Positions 8,046 to 17,535 of a DNA stretch of 22,324 nt are shown here, piece after piece; position 1 is the stretch's first letter; every line of letters begins with the position of its first letter. The notes under the pieces were generated by a model, which was given only the letters and a program-made list of their open reading frames with translations, was not told the origin of the DNA and made no database searches. Source of the stretch: an uncultured Clostridia bacterium (GTDB taxonomy: Bacteria > Bacillota_A > Clostridia > TANB77 > CAG-508). Location: positions 1 to 22,324 of the forward strand of contig CANQLP010000022.1 of the NCBI GenBank assembly GCA_947624725.1. Reading direction: 5' to 3'. The translations under genes and the position numbers were made by a program.

Positions 8046-8100
8046 ATCTACGAATATATAAATGCATATACATAACACATATTTTATAGGAGGAAGTTAT

Positions 8101-11100
8101 ATGAAAAAAACATTCAAAGTCTTAATTATTTTAGGATTAGTGTTTACTTTATTAAGTAGCAACATATCAGTACTTGCAGAAAATATAGTTAATGAAGTAG
8201 AAAATCAAAAAGAAGCAAATATAGAGAAAATGACAAATGAAGAAAACACTAATACCATTGTAGAAAATAATAGTAATACAGAAACACAAAATTTGGAAAA
8301 TGAAGAAAATAAAAACCCTATAAAACAATATACAACAAATCAAATACAAACAAAAAGCGAACCTTTAAATACAAGTAAGCTTTTTATCAAGATAGATTTA
8401 AGATTACCAGAACAAAATCCAAATTTTAACATTACTTTACAACATAAGGGTAAAATGGCTCAAGAAAAAATGACTGAGAATACTGTATCAGAAGATGGCA
8501 AAGAGCTATATTATACCTTTGATAATCTAACAGAGGGAGATTATAGTTTAAAGATAAATAGTTTAAATAATAGCTATTTACCATACAGCCAAGAATTTAA
8601 AGTAGAAGCCGGAAAAATAATAGAACTAAATCTTACAAATGGTCATGATACGACAGTTGTAGATAGTAATGCTAATAAAATTGTTGGAGTAATGGGAATA
8701 GGTGATGTTTCTCAAAATGATGTAATAGATGCAGAAGATGTTAAAGCAATGATAGAGCAAATTGAGAAATTAGAATATTCAAAACATTATGATTTAAACA
8801 ATGACGGCAAAGTTAACATTATAGATTTATCATATGTAATGTTTAATAGAAAAAATAACACAGAAGCAAAATTGTTACAACTTTTAAATGTAAGTGCACA
8901 GCCAAATGTAGGTCAAGACACAACATTAAAAAGTGAAAAACCTGAAAATGGAACAATTGAAGATATATTAAAAAATAACGATAAATATGTAACACTTGCT
9001 CCAAGTGATGGAGAAGATATATCTAAAGATAATGCAGTAGAGATAACACTAGATTTACCAAAAACAGATACACTTCGGAGCAATTACAATTGCACCATCA
9101 ACAAATCCAGAAAATAATATCGAAACAGGACTTGTTACAGTTACAACTGAAGATAATCAAGAAATAAAAATTCCAGTTGGAAACTATGAAGAAGGTACAA
9201 AACCACAGGAATATGCTTCAAATGGATTTATCCAAAAAACATATAAAATAGCAGCAATAAATAACTTCGTTCCAACTGTAAAAAAGATTGCAGAAACTAG
9301 CTTAGAAAATGCAAAGGCAGAAATTGATGAAGATGGAACAATTGTAATAAACTTAAATGGTCAAATTGCAGTTAAAAAAGTCACAATAAAAGTAACTGGA
9401 ACAAAGAGCAATAAACTTGCAGATATTTCAAAAGTAGAATTTTTAAATAATATGGAAGATAGAATCCCACCACCAACACTTGATATTCCAACTAATGTAA
9501 AAGGAATTCCAGCAAGTGAAAGCTTTAGTGTAACATGGGACAGTATGCAAAATGTTACAGGATATGAAGTAAGTATTACATCAGCAGGCGTAACTGAATA
9601 CATAAAGACAGATAGCCATATGATAGAAGTACAAAAATTTGGTGGAAAAGATATAAAAAATGGTACAGAATTTAAAGTAAAAGTACAATCACTAAATGGA
9701 GAATGGAGAAGCGGTTATAGCGATGAAATAACAGTTATTCCAGAACCAAATAGCGTTCCAGAGCCACCAGATAATTTAAGTTTAACAGGTGGACACAAAG
9801 AAATAAAAGCAACATGGAAAGATATGGACAGTACAGATACATATAATGTATATTGCAGAGAATATGAAAAAGGCAATTTTGAGAAAGTTGCATCAAATAT
9901 TGAAACAAATAGTTATACAATATCAAACTTAAAAGAAGAAACAAGATATCAAGTTTATGTAACAGGTGTAAACAAACTTGGAGAAGGTAGACCATCAATT
10001 ACAAGTGATGCCACAACAAAATCAATAAAACCTGTTCAAATGCCAAAGAGAGATTTAATTAATACATCAAAAGGAGAAGGAGTTTTAACAGAACATATTA
10101 AGGAAGTAACTTTACGCAAACCAGGAACAGGCGATAAGCCATGGTATATGGTTGATTCTACTTTAGATGAAACAGAAAATACAGGCTTTGGAGTAGTAGA
10201 TGGAAGCTTCAGTTCATATTATAGAAGAGACGACTGGGATGCAGGAGCTTCATATCCAGGAAATGTAACTCCAACAATAACATTTGATGAATTTTATAAA
10301 ATGAGCTATATTGCAATAGCAGAAGTAGAAGCAGATAATGCTCCTGCAATTGGAAAAGTTCATGTAACTTATTGGGATAGAGAAGGAAAAGAACAAAAAG
10401 TATATGCATCAGAAATAATTAAAAGACAAGATGCAGAAGGCAAATGGTATACATTTGTAAAACTTCCAAATGCTATTGAAACTAATAAGATAAGAATAGG
10501 TGTAGGAAGAGTTTATTCATCAGTTAATAGAATTACAATTGCTGAAATATGCTTCTATAAATATGACGACCTAGAAGATAAAATAAATGGCCTATATAAA
10601 GATGAAATGCATGTAACACTTAGAGATGATGTAACAATTGAAGAAATAGAAGGTTTAGAGACGAGATTAAATACAATAGATGAAAAGACACAAGAATATC
10701 ATCCTGAAAAAGAAAATCTATTAAAAGAAATTCAAGTTGCAAAAGAAATCTTAAATAATAAAGATAAATTCTTCGACCAAATTGCAATTGATACAACAGT
10801 TACATCAGCAAAAGATGGACACATCACATTCAAAGGTGGATTAAATGCTTGGCAGCCACTTGGAATAGTTGGATATTCAGGAGAAGAAATTACAATATAT
10901 GTAGGAAGCAACAATACAAAGAAGGTAGGAGAAAATTCTAACTTACAATTAGTTGCAACACAATATCATGCAGAATCTGGAAAATGGCATAATGTAGTTC
11001 AAACATTGAAGATAGGTAAAAATACAGTTACAATACCACCAATCGGAACTCTTGATGTTGAAAAAGGTGGCTCTCTATACATTAACTATACAGGAAATAA

Positions 11101-13480
11101 TCCAAATGAGGTATATGGTGTTAGAGTTCTAGGAGGACAAAAGATTCCAGTACTAGACTTAACAAAATGTGAGGGAGAAGAAGCTAAAAAAGCAGCAATA
11201 AAAACATATATAGGAGAATTAGAAACAGCCGTAAACACAATCGAAGAAAAGCATAATACACTTCATAAAGGCTCAGAAAAATTAGCAATTGATTATAATT
11301 TTGATGAGAAAAACTGTATACTAGGAGCAACAGAAATTGTACTTGACCAAATGATGTATTCAGTATCTTCAAAACAAATATATGACCAATTAAAAGGTTC
11401 TGAAGATGAAAAAGTAAATCAATTATATGATTCATTAAAAGCAATGGATGAAATGATAGATTTATTCTATGTACATAAGGGATTAAGTAAATCAGCAGAC
11501 GCAGGAGCTAAGAATCAATATCCATCATCAAGACTTAATATTCGTTATCAAAGAATGTTCGCAGGAGCATTCATGTATGCAGGTGGCTTGCACATCGGAA
11601 TTGAATGGGATTCAATCGGAGGACTTGCAAATGGAAAACCAATTCAAACAGATGCAAACGGAAAATATCAATCTGGTGGATACTTTGGATGGGGTATTGC
11701 CCATGAAATAGGACATATAATCGATGAAGGTGCATACGAAGTAAATGAAGTCACAAACAACTTCTATTCAGTACTTGCACAAGCAAAAGATGATAATGAA
11801 TCAGTTCGTTTTGAATATGAAAATGTATATGATAAAGTAACATCAGGTACAATCGGAAAGGCATCAAATGTATTTACACAACTTGCAATGTACTGGCAAT
11901 TACATTTAGCATATGATAAAGGTGGATATAACTTTAAGAAATATGATACTTACAAAGAACAATTTGATAACTTAATATTTGCAAGAATGGATACTTATGC
12001 AAGAGATGTATCAGTTGCACCAAAAGGACCAAATAATGACGGAATAGCACTTACTTTAGCTGGTGCAAATAAGGATAATCAATTAATGAGACTTGCTTGT
12101 GCAGCAAGCAAAAAGAATATACTTGAATTCTTCGAAAGATGGGGATTAGTTCCTGATGAAGGAACAATTGAATATGCTTCACAATTTGATAAGGAAGAAA
12201 GAGATATTTACTATGTAAATGATGAAGCAAGAGCTTATGAATTATCAGATGGAGCAAAAATGCAAGAAGGAACAAAAGTTGAAGCAACAATTGAGAAACT
12301 CCAAGGTTCAGGAAATCAAGTAAAGATTACACTTGGATATACAAATAAAGGGCAAAACGGAAATGCAATGCTTGGTTATGAAATAGTAAGAAGCTATATG
12401 GATAATGATAAAGAAGTAATCACACCAGTAGCATTCGTAACAGCCGATAAGACAGAATATATAGATACAGTAGAAACAATAAATAATAGAGTATTTACAT
12501 ATAAAGTAAGAGCATATGATAAATACTTAAATGAAACTGAACAATATGTATTAGAACCAGTTAAAATATCACATGAAGGAAATATCAGTAAAGAAGATTG
12601 GGTAATAGATACAAACTTAACATCAGATACAGATGTAACAACAGATGGAAATGACGATATGCCATGCGAGAAAGAGACAGAAAAAGGAATTGCAAAAGTA
12701 GTTGCAAATAATGATTACAGTGATGAATATATAGGAAAGGTAGAAGATAACAAGACTGGAGAAATCACGATTTCTCTAGGAAAAGTTACAAGTTTAGTAG
12801 GATTTAAATATACAGCAGGAAATACTGAAAAAGCAATTAAAGACTACGAAATCCAAATTAGTAAAGACGGGGAAAATTGGGAAACAGTAAAGACTGGAAC
12901 ATTTACATTAGATGACCAAAAATCAGCTAAAGTCTACTTTAATAAAGAAGATGACGATTGGTTATATGTATATGATACAGCATATGTAAAACTAATAATC
13001 AAAAATGAAAAAGAAGTATCTATTTCAGAATTAGATTTACTTGGTCAATCAGGAGATAATGTAGAACTTGATCAGGATGGTATAGGATACCTAGAAGAAG
13101 ACTTTATATATGAAGAAAGTTCTGGCAAGAAGATTCCACAAGGCTCATTAATATTTACAGGAACTTACAAAGGAAATCCTGCATACAATGTAGTCAAATT
13201 ATGGGATCAAGATAATGAACTTATAGGCGGATATCAAATAATAATGGCTCCAAACCCAGGAAATGGTGCTTTAGGAGATGTATCAGAAGGAAGATGGATT
13301 TACTGGATAGAGCCACAAGATGAGAACTTCCCAGATGGGGATGTAGCAATGCCAACAACAGTTAGAGCAGAATTATATCGTGTTGATGATGCTCATTCAA
13401 ACGAAGGAGAAAGATTAGTAAGTGATACATTTCGTGTAAGCTTAAAGTCTGATTTACCTAAAATAAAATTAAGTAAATAG
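8101..13480 (+). CDS. Secreted multidomain M60-like metalloprotease with a dockerin-like domain; one CGG +1 site
   Basis: 1,792 residues when one base is skipped at CGG 9076. AGGAGG lies 7 bases upstream of the ATG. Order: signal peptide (about 1-27, ending VLAEN); low-complexity Asn/Glu region; a beta domain; a dockerin-like domain (about 195-250) with two calcium-loop-like segments (GDVSQNDVIDAEDV and YDLNNDGKVNIIDL); further beta region; two fibronectin-III-like domains (about 460-640); an F5/8C-like domain (about 646-823); the M60/enhancin catalytic region with HEIGH at about 1201 and downstream Glu (gluzincin HExxH...E); then another F5/8C-like domain. M60-like proteases act on mucin-type glycoproteins, so a host-mucus substrate is likely. 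Without the shift the protein stops at 9115-9117 before any catalytic part. It pairs with the anchored cohesin-like protein encoded next. Confidence 0.88.
9076..9079 (+). other. CGGA +1 frameshift site in the M60 protease gene
   Basis: ACA CTT CGG A: skipping C9076 gives T L G A I T I A P S and joins the signal/dockerin part (residues 1-325) to a frame open for 4,400 bases. No stop or other lesion lies on either side. Confidence 0.88.
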
Positions 13481-13509
13481 GATTTTAAGTTAAGATGAGA
13501 GGTGAAAAT

Positions 13510-14505
13510 ATGAAAGTAAAAAATCTAATAAAATTATCAATAATGCTAGTAGTTATCTTAATGGGTGTATTACTTGGAGGAAATAAAGTATTAGCTGTAA
13601 GAGATAGAAATATGGTAATATTACTTCAAGATGATAGGGCAAAATCAACAGTACATGTGTACCTTGGAATGACGGAGGAAGCAAGTATTGCTTCCTTCCA
13701 AATAGGATTAAAATTAGATACTGAAGCAGATGCAAAATTTACTCTAAATAGTAAATTAAATAAAGATAATTTAGAATATACATATAACAAGGAAAAAGGC
13801 ACATTAAATATATATTACGCAGGTTCACAGGAATTAAATCCAGCAGGAGATGACAAAGTAGAAATAGGAACTATCAGCTTTGATGTAGATAAGACAAAAG
13901 ATGTAAGCATCAAAGTAACTCCAGTTGATGAACTTGTCACAGCATCTTCAATTGGTCATTCTGAGACTGAAATTGAGGTAAAGCCAGAAGATGAATTATT
14001 TGCAGTAATAGCAAAGACATCTTCAGGAGGAAGCTCAAGTGGCTCAGGAAGTTCAGGAAGCCAAGGAGGAGAAACATCAGGCGGAAATCAAGGAGAAAAT
14101 CCAGGTGGCGGTAATAACCCAAGCGGTGGAGATGTAAATCCTGGTGGAGGTCAAGGCGGAGAAAATCCAACTCCAGGAAATCCAAATAGTCCAAATAATC
14201 CAAATGGTGGTTCAGGAAGTGGAAGTCAAGGCGAATCAGGAAACGCAGGAGACAATGAAAATCCAGAAGAAAATCAAGCAGTTCCAGGAGATGAAAATAC
14301 TATTGTAGACGAAAATAAAGGAAGTCAAAATACAAATACTAGTGGAAATAAAAATCAAAATAATAGTGAGTATAACGGAAATTTACCTAAAACAGGAGAT
14401 TCTTACATCGGAGAAATCCTATTAGGACTTGCACTATCTCTTGTATTAGTACCATTAGCAATAATAATATATAGAAAATTTAAGAAACTAAAATTTAAGT
14501 TTTAA
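13510..14505 (+). CDS. LPXTG-type cell-wall protein with a cohesin-like domain
   Basis: 331 residues from ATG 13510, with GAGGTG six bases upstream; it lies 29 bases after the protease gene and is probably cotranscribed. Order: signal peptide (about 1-30, ending VLAVR); a beta-sandwich (about 35-160) with cohesin-like features (VHVYLGMTEEASIASFQIGL near its start and DDKVEIGTISFDV near its end); a Gly/Ser/Asn/Pro-rich linker (about 170-290); LPKTG sorting signal; hydrophobic segment; basic tail. This is the classical layout for sortase anchoring to peptidoglycan. With the dockerin-like domain of the protease it suggests a two-part surface complex. Cohesin assignment is by fold pattern and context, not strong identity. 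Despite many glycines, none is encoded by CGGN. Confidence 0.82.
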   Translation: MKVKNLIKLSIMLVVILMGVLLGGNKVLAVRDRNMVILLQDDRAKSTVHVYLGMTEEASIASFQIGLKLDTEADAKFTLNSKLNKDNLEYTYNKEKGTLNIYYAGSQELNPAGDDKVEIGTISFDVDKTKDVSIKVTPVDELVTASSIGHSETEIEVKPEDELFAVIAKTSSGGSSSGSGSSGSQGGETSGGNQGENPGGGNNPSGGDVNPGGGQGGENPTPGNPNSPNNPNGGSGSGSQGESGNAGDNENPEENQAVPGDENTIVDENKGSQNTNTSGNKNQNNSEYNGNLPKTGDSYIGEILLGLALSLVLVPLAIIIYRKFKKLKFKF

Positions 14506-14512
14506 AAGTGGA

Positions 14513-14550
14513 GAAAGGAGTTTTAAGGAAACTTAAAATATCCTTTTTCT
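14513..14550 (+). terminator. Hairpin between the LPXTG gene and the rRNA methyltransferase gene
   Basis: TTTTAAG-GAAA-CTTAAAA inner stem-loop, extended by imperfect pairing of AGAAAGGA with TCCTTTTTCT. It could terminate or attenuate transcription into the next gene. Confidence 0.55.
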
Positions 14551-14569
14551 GCTATATAGGAGATTATAT

Positions 14570-15469
14570 ATGCAAAAAGTAATTCCAAATTTTTTTAAAG
14601 AAATGATAAAAAAAGAATACGGAAAAGAATTATCAGAAGAAATATTTTTAGGGTATGAAAAAGAAAGACCAGTAACATTTAGAGTAAATACCATAAAGGC
14701 AAGTCAGGAAGAAATAAAGAATATTTTAGAAAAAGAAAATATAAAATGGTGTGCAGTTCCATACGATAAAGATATTTTTATATTGACAGATGTAGAAAAA
14801 CATAAAATAGACGAGTTAGAAATATATAGCCAAGGAAAAATATATATGCAAAGCTTATCTTCTATGCTTCCAGCAATAATTATGAAGCCAAAGGCGAATG
14901 AAAATATACTAGACATGACTGCAGCACCTGGTGGAAAAACAACGCAAATTGCAGCTATATCAAATAATGAAGCAATGATTACAGCATGTGAAAAAAACAA
15001 AATAAGAGCCGAGAGATTGAAATACAATATAGAAAAGCAAGGGGCAAGAGTTAACACATTAGTAGTAGATGCAAGAAAGTTAGATGACTTTTTCTCCTTT
15101 GATAAAATATTATTAGATGCACCATGCAGTGGAAGCGGAACTTTAGATATATTTAGTGATAAGTTTAATCTAGAACTTATTGAAAGGTCTAAAAGAACGC
15201 AAGAAGAATTATTGAAAAAAGCAATTAAAATTCTAAAAGTTGGAGGAGAATTGGTTTATTCTACTTGTTCTATATTAAAAGAAGAAAATGAAAATGTAAT
15301 AGAAAAGTTTTTAAAGTACAAAAATGTAGAACTTGTCCCAATCGATTTACAAGAATTAAAAGGAATAGAACTTTTGCCAGTTAAAATAGAAGGCACGATT
15401 TGTATTAAACCAAATGAATTTTATGAAGGATTTTTTGTTGCAAAGTTAAGAAAAATAAAAGAGGTATAA
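14570..15469 (+). CDS. NOL1/NOP2/Sun-family RNA (cytosine-C5) methyltransferase
   Basis: 299 residues; AGGAG lies about 7 bases before the ATG. It transfers methyl from SAM to C5 of cytosine in RNA, most likely rRNA. Motifs: RVNTIK in the N-terminal part, then ILDMTAAPGGKTTQIA (SAM binding), DAPCSGSGT and YSTCSILKEENE, which supply the two cysteines used for release and catalysis. The protein ends soon after the catalytic domain (VKIEGTICIKPNEFYEGFFVAKL), so it is shorter than full RsmB (no NusB-like domain) and RsmF (no long C-terminal extension). The gene lies 3 bases from the nucleosidase gene, which could help dispose of SAM by-products. No in-frame CGG. Confidence 0.85.
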   Translation: MQKVIPNFFKEMIKKEYGKELSEEIFLGYEKERPVTFRVNTIKASQEEIKNILEKENIKWCAVPYDKDIFILTDVEKHKIDELEIYSQGKIYMQSLSSMLPAIIMKPKANENILDMTAAPGGKTTQIAAISNNEAMITACEKNKIRAERLKYNIEKQGARVNTLVVDARKLDDFFSFDKILLDAPCSGSGTLDIFSDKFNLELIERSKRTQEELLKKAIKILKVGGELVYSTCSILKEENENVIEKFLKYKNVELVPIDLQELKGIELLPVKIEGTICIKPNEFYEGFFVAKLRKIKEV

Positions 15470-15472
15470 TGT

Positions 15473-16195
15473 ATGAAATCACCAATACTTATAATTGCTG
15501 CTATGGAAGATGTAGAGCTAAATTATATAAAAAGGAAAATGGAGAATATAAATAAAATTGAATACGCAGGTTTTACATTTTATGAAGGATTGCTTTGCGA
15601 TAAAGATGTTGTAATATGCGTATCTAATATAGGTTTAATTAATGCGACAGCTGCACTAACAATTAGTATTGAAAAGTATAAACCATCTATAATTATAAAT
15701 GAAGGACTAGCAGGTGGCTATACTAGAGATGTACACAAGGGAGAAATAGTTGTAGGAACAGATGCACTTAATATTACTTCTATGGAATGCAAAGGCGAGG
15801 GAAAGAAAATTGCAGATTATGAAATTATTACCTTTTTGCATAATGAAGAAAATAGAGTTATAAAAGAAAAGGCAAGTTCAAAAGTACTTGAATTTATCAA
15901 AAACAATTTTGAAAATAAAAAGCTGCATTTTGGAACAATTGCAAGTGGAGATATTTGGAATAAGTCTGCTGACAGGATTAGATATATAAGTGAAAAATAC
16001 GGTGCAATTTGTGAAGACATGGAGAGTGTGGCTATATATAAAACTTCAAATTTTTATAAAATACCTGCTATATCTATTAAAGGAATATCTAATAATGAGG
16101 TATTAAAAGAAGAGTATGATTATTCAGTATCCGAAAAATTGCAAAGTTTTTTAATAGATGTGATAGAGGCTATCGAAAATGAAAGTTTGACTTAA
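15473..16195 (+). CDS. MTA/SAH-nucleosidase-like protein (PNP/UDP family)
   Basis: 240 residues, starting 3 bases after the methyltransferase stop, so almost certainly cotranscribed; the ribosome site GAGGT lies inside the end of the upstream gene. The family normally cleaves adenine from methylthioadenosine or S-adenosylhomocysteine. Visible motifs: IIAAMEDVE (catalytic Glu of MTAN lies here), SNIGLINATAALT, INEGLAGGY, and CEDMESVAIYKTS (purine/ribose-binding ME). The position of the MTAN catalytic acid (RAISD in E. coli) reads KGISN here, an Asp to Asn change. The protein may therefore use another nucleoside or be less active. The pairing with a SAM-dependent enzyme fits SAH clearance but does not prove it. 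Confidence 0.75.
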   Translation: MKSPILIIAAMEDVELNYIKRKMENINKIEYAGFTFYEGLLCDKDVVICVSNIGLINATAALTISIEKYKPSIIINEGLAGGYTRDVHKGEIVVGTDALNITSMECKGEGKKIADYEIITFLHNEENRVIKEKASSKVLEFIKNNFENKKLHFGTIASGDIWNKSADRIRYISEKYGAICEDMESVAIYKTSNFYKIPAISIKGISNNEVLKEEYDYSVSEKLQSFLIDVIEAIENESLT

Positions 16196-16276
16196 AAAAG
16201 AGGATTAGTTCAAAATGTCGAATTTTGTCGAACGATTTTACTTGACATATAATTAAAAACATGATAGAAATAATGG

Positions 16277-16314
16277 CAAGCTTATATTTTAAGTAAGCTT
16301 GTTATTATTTTTTA
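16277..16314 (+). terminator. Rho-independent terminator after the nucleosidase gene
   Basis: CAAGCTTA/TAAGCTTG 8-bp stem, 9-base loop, followed by TTATTATTTTTTATTTT. Confidence 0.8.
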
Positions 16315-16320
16315 TTTTAT

Positions 16321-16346
16321 ATAGTGATATCTTTTTAGTTCACTAT
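16321..16346 (+). repeat. Inverted repeat upstream of the Rpn-family gene
   Basis: ATAGTGA and TCACTAT separated by 12 bases. No function is evident; it lies between the terminator and the 24-bp repeat copy. Confidence 0.4.
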
Positions 16347-16356
16347 TCAAAAAATT

Positions 16357-16380
16357 AATTCTTGGCATTTCGCCAAAAAA
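16357..16380 (+). repeat. 24-bp direct repeat, copy 1
   Basis: Identical to 17490-17513, with a TTGGC-ATTTC-GCCAA mini-hairpin inside and A-rich sequence after it. The two copies bracket the Rpn-family gene. Confidence 0.8.
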
Positions 16381-16411
16381 TCAAAAAAATTTATAATTTA
16401 ACAATTATATC

Positions 16412-16440
16412 TTGATTAAACTAATAAGTTAAGATATAAT
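16412..16440 (+). promoter_or_regulatory. Promoter of the Rpn-family gene
   Basis: TTGATT, a 17-base spacer and TATAAT at 16435-16440. A start near 16447 would leave only a very short leader carrying part of the ribosome site. Confidence 0.6.
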
Positions 16441-16459
16441 AATGAAAGGAGCAATGTAC

Positions 16460-17338
16460 ATGTCAGTAAATTTACTATTAACAGATGATTTAGTTTTTCA
16501 AAGTATTTTTGGGAAAGTAGGAAACGAAAGAATAACAAAAGGATTTTTAGAGAAGGTGCTTGGGATAGAAATAGAAGACCTAACACTAGATGCAAACAAA
16601 AGATTAATAGGAGAAGAAGTAGATGATAAAAGGAGTAGACTGGATGTAAAGGCAGTGTTAAAGGATGGTACGAAGGTATTTATAGAAATGCAAGTAGAAC
16701 CATATGATTATATGCCGAAGAGAATGGTGTTTTATTGTTCAAAGATATATACAGAAGGATTGAAGAGATCAAGAAGTTATGACGAGATAAAAAAGACAAT
16801 AGGGATATTAATAATGAAAAAGAACTTAAAAATAACAAAGCAGATAAATAAGTATCATACAGTATGGAGCTTAAGGGAGAAAGATAATCCAGAGATAGAA
16901 TTGACAGATGAGTTTGTAATACATATTATAGAGCTAGATAAATTTAATGACGAAGCAAGAGGAGAGGAAGAATATGATTGGATAAAATTTATAAAGGAGG
17001 GATTGAAAATGGGGGAACCTTTAAGAGCAGATAAGATGATAGAGGAAGCAAAGGAGGAATTAGAAAGACTAGCATCAGATCCAGAGCTAAGTGAAAGATA
17101 TGAAGGTAGGATAGAGTTTTTAAGAGACCAAATATCAGCGATGGAGGAAACAAATAGGAAAGCATGGGATAGAGGTATGAAAAGTGGAATGAAACATGGC
17201 ATGAAAGAAGGAATGAAAGAAGGAAGAAAAGAAGTAATTTTAAACATGCACAAAAAACAAATGAATATTAAAGATATATGTGAGATAGTAAATCTATCAA
17301 AAGAAGAAGTAGAAAAAATAATTAATGACGAAAAATAA
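16460..17338 (+). CDS. Rpn-family PD-(D/E)XK nuclease / putative transposase
   Basis: 292 residues from ATG 16460; AAAGGAG at 16445-16451 fits this start and is too close to ATG 16454. The N-terminal pattern (DDLVFQSIFGKVGNERITKGFLEKVLG) and the nuclease core (RSRLDVKAVLKDGTKVFIEM followed by Q) give the D...ExQ signature of the Rpn / PD-(D/E)XK family (about residues 1-150). The C-terminus has the typical repeated GMKxGMKxGMKEGRKE helix and a small IKDICEIVNLSKEEVEKI module. Rpn proteins promote RecA-independent recombination in E. coli and have been proposed to act in phage defence. The gene has its own promoter and is bracketed by a 24-bp direct repeat, which suggests that it entered as a unit upstream of comM. 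Confidence 0.85.
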   Translation: MSVNLLLTDDLVFQSIFGKVGNERITKGFLEKVLGIEIEDLTLDANKRLIGEEVDDKRSRLDVKAVLKDGTKVFIEMQVEPYDYMPKRMVFYCSKIYTEGLKRSRSYDEIKKTIGILIMKKNLKITKQINKYHTVWSLREKDNPEIELTDEFVIHIIELDKFNDEARGEEEYDWIKFIKEGLKMGEPLRADKMIEEAKEELERLASDPELSERYEGRIEFLRDQISAMEETNRKAWDRGMKSGMKHGMKEGMKEGRKEVILNMHKKQMNIKDICEIVNLSKEEVEKIINDEK

Positions 17339-17384
17339 AAAATATAAATTTATTTCACATTTTAAAGCTTGCTTAAGATTTTTC

Positions 17385-17413
17385 TTGACAAACATAAAAA
17401 CACATAGTATAAC
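17385..17413 (+). promoter_or_regulatory. Promoter of the comM-dprA-yraN block
   Basis: TTGACA, a 17-base spacer and TATAAC at 17408-17413. The predicted start near 17420 leaves a leader of about 115 bases before the comM ATG. Confidence 0.7.
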
Positions 17414-17450
17414 TAGATAAAGGATAAATTTTAAAATCCTTTATTTAGTT
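17411..17450 (+). promoter_or_regulatory. Large inverted repeat overlapping the comM -10 box and start site
   Basis: AACTAGATAAAGGAT and ATCCTTTATTTAGTT form a 15-bp arm pair with one mismatch around a 10-base spacer. Its left arm overlaps the -10 box, so an operator for a dimeric regulator is as plausible as an RNA hairpin. Confidence 0.5.
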
Positions 17451-17489
17451 AAATTAATTCATTTTATAAATTAATTTATAATCATTAAA

Positions 17490-17513
17490 AATTCTTGGCA
17501 TTTCGCCAAAAAA
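17490..17513 (+). repeat. 24-bp direct repeat, copy 2
   Basis: Identical to 16357-16380; it lies in the comM leader, directly before the A-rich ribosome-site region. Confidence 0.8.
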
Positions 17514-17535
17514 ATTCAAAAAAGAAGGAATAAAA

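Noticed and set aside
4083..9079. Classical programmed frameshifting with a slippery sequence and stimulatory structure
   Set aside because: No shared upstream codon, internal ribosome-site-like sequence or downstream hairpin is seen; only CGGA or CGGT is common.
13937..14203. Opposite-strand ORFs (for example in the Gly-rich linker region)
   Set aside because: They are low-complexity Leu/Phe-rich mirror frames of AT-rich genes, without ribosome sites or recognisable domains.
16242..16270. TTGACA with a TAGAAA box downstream of the nucleosidase gene as a promoter
   Set aside because: It would start transcription almost directly at the terminator hairpin; the -10 match is poor and no product is evident.
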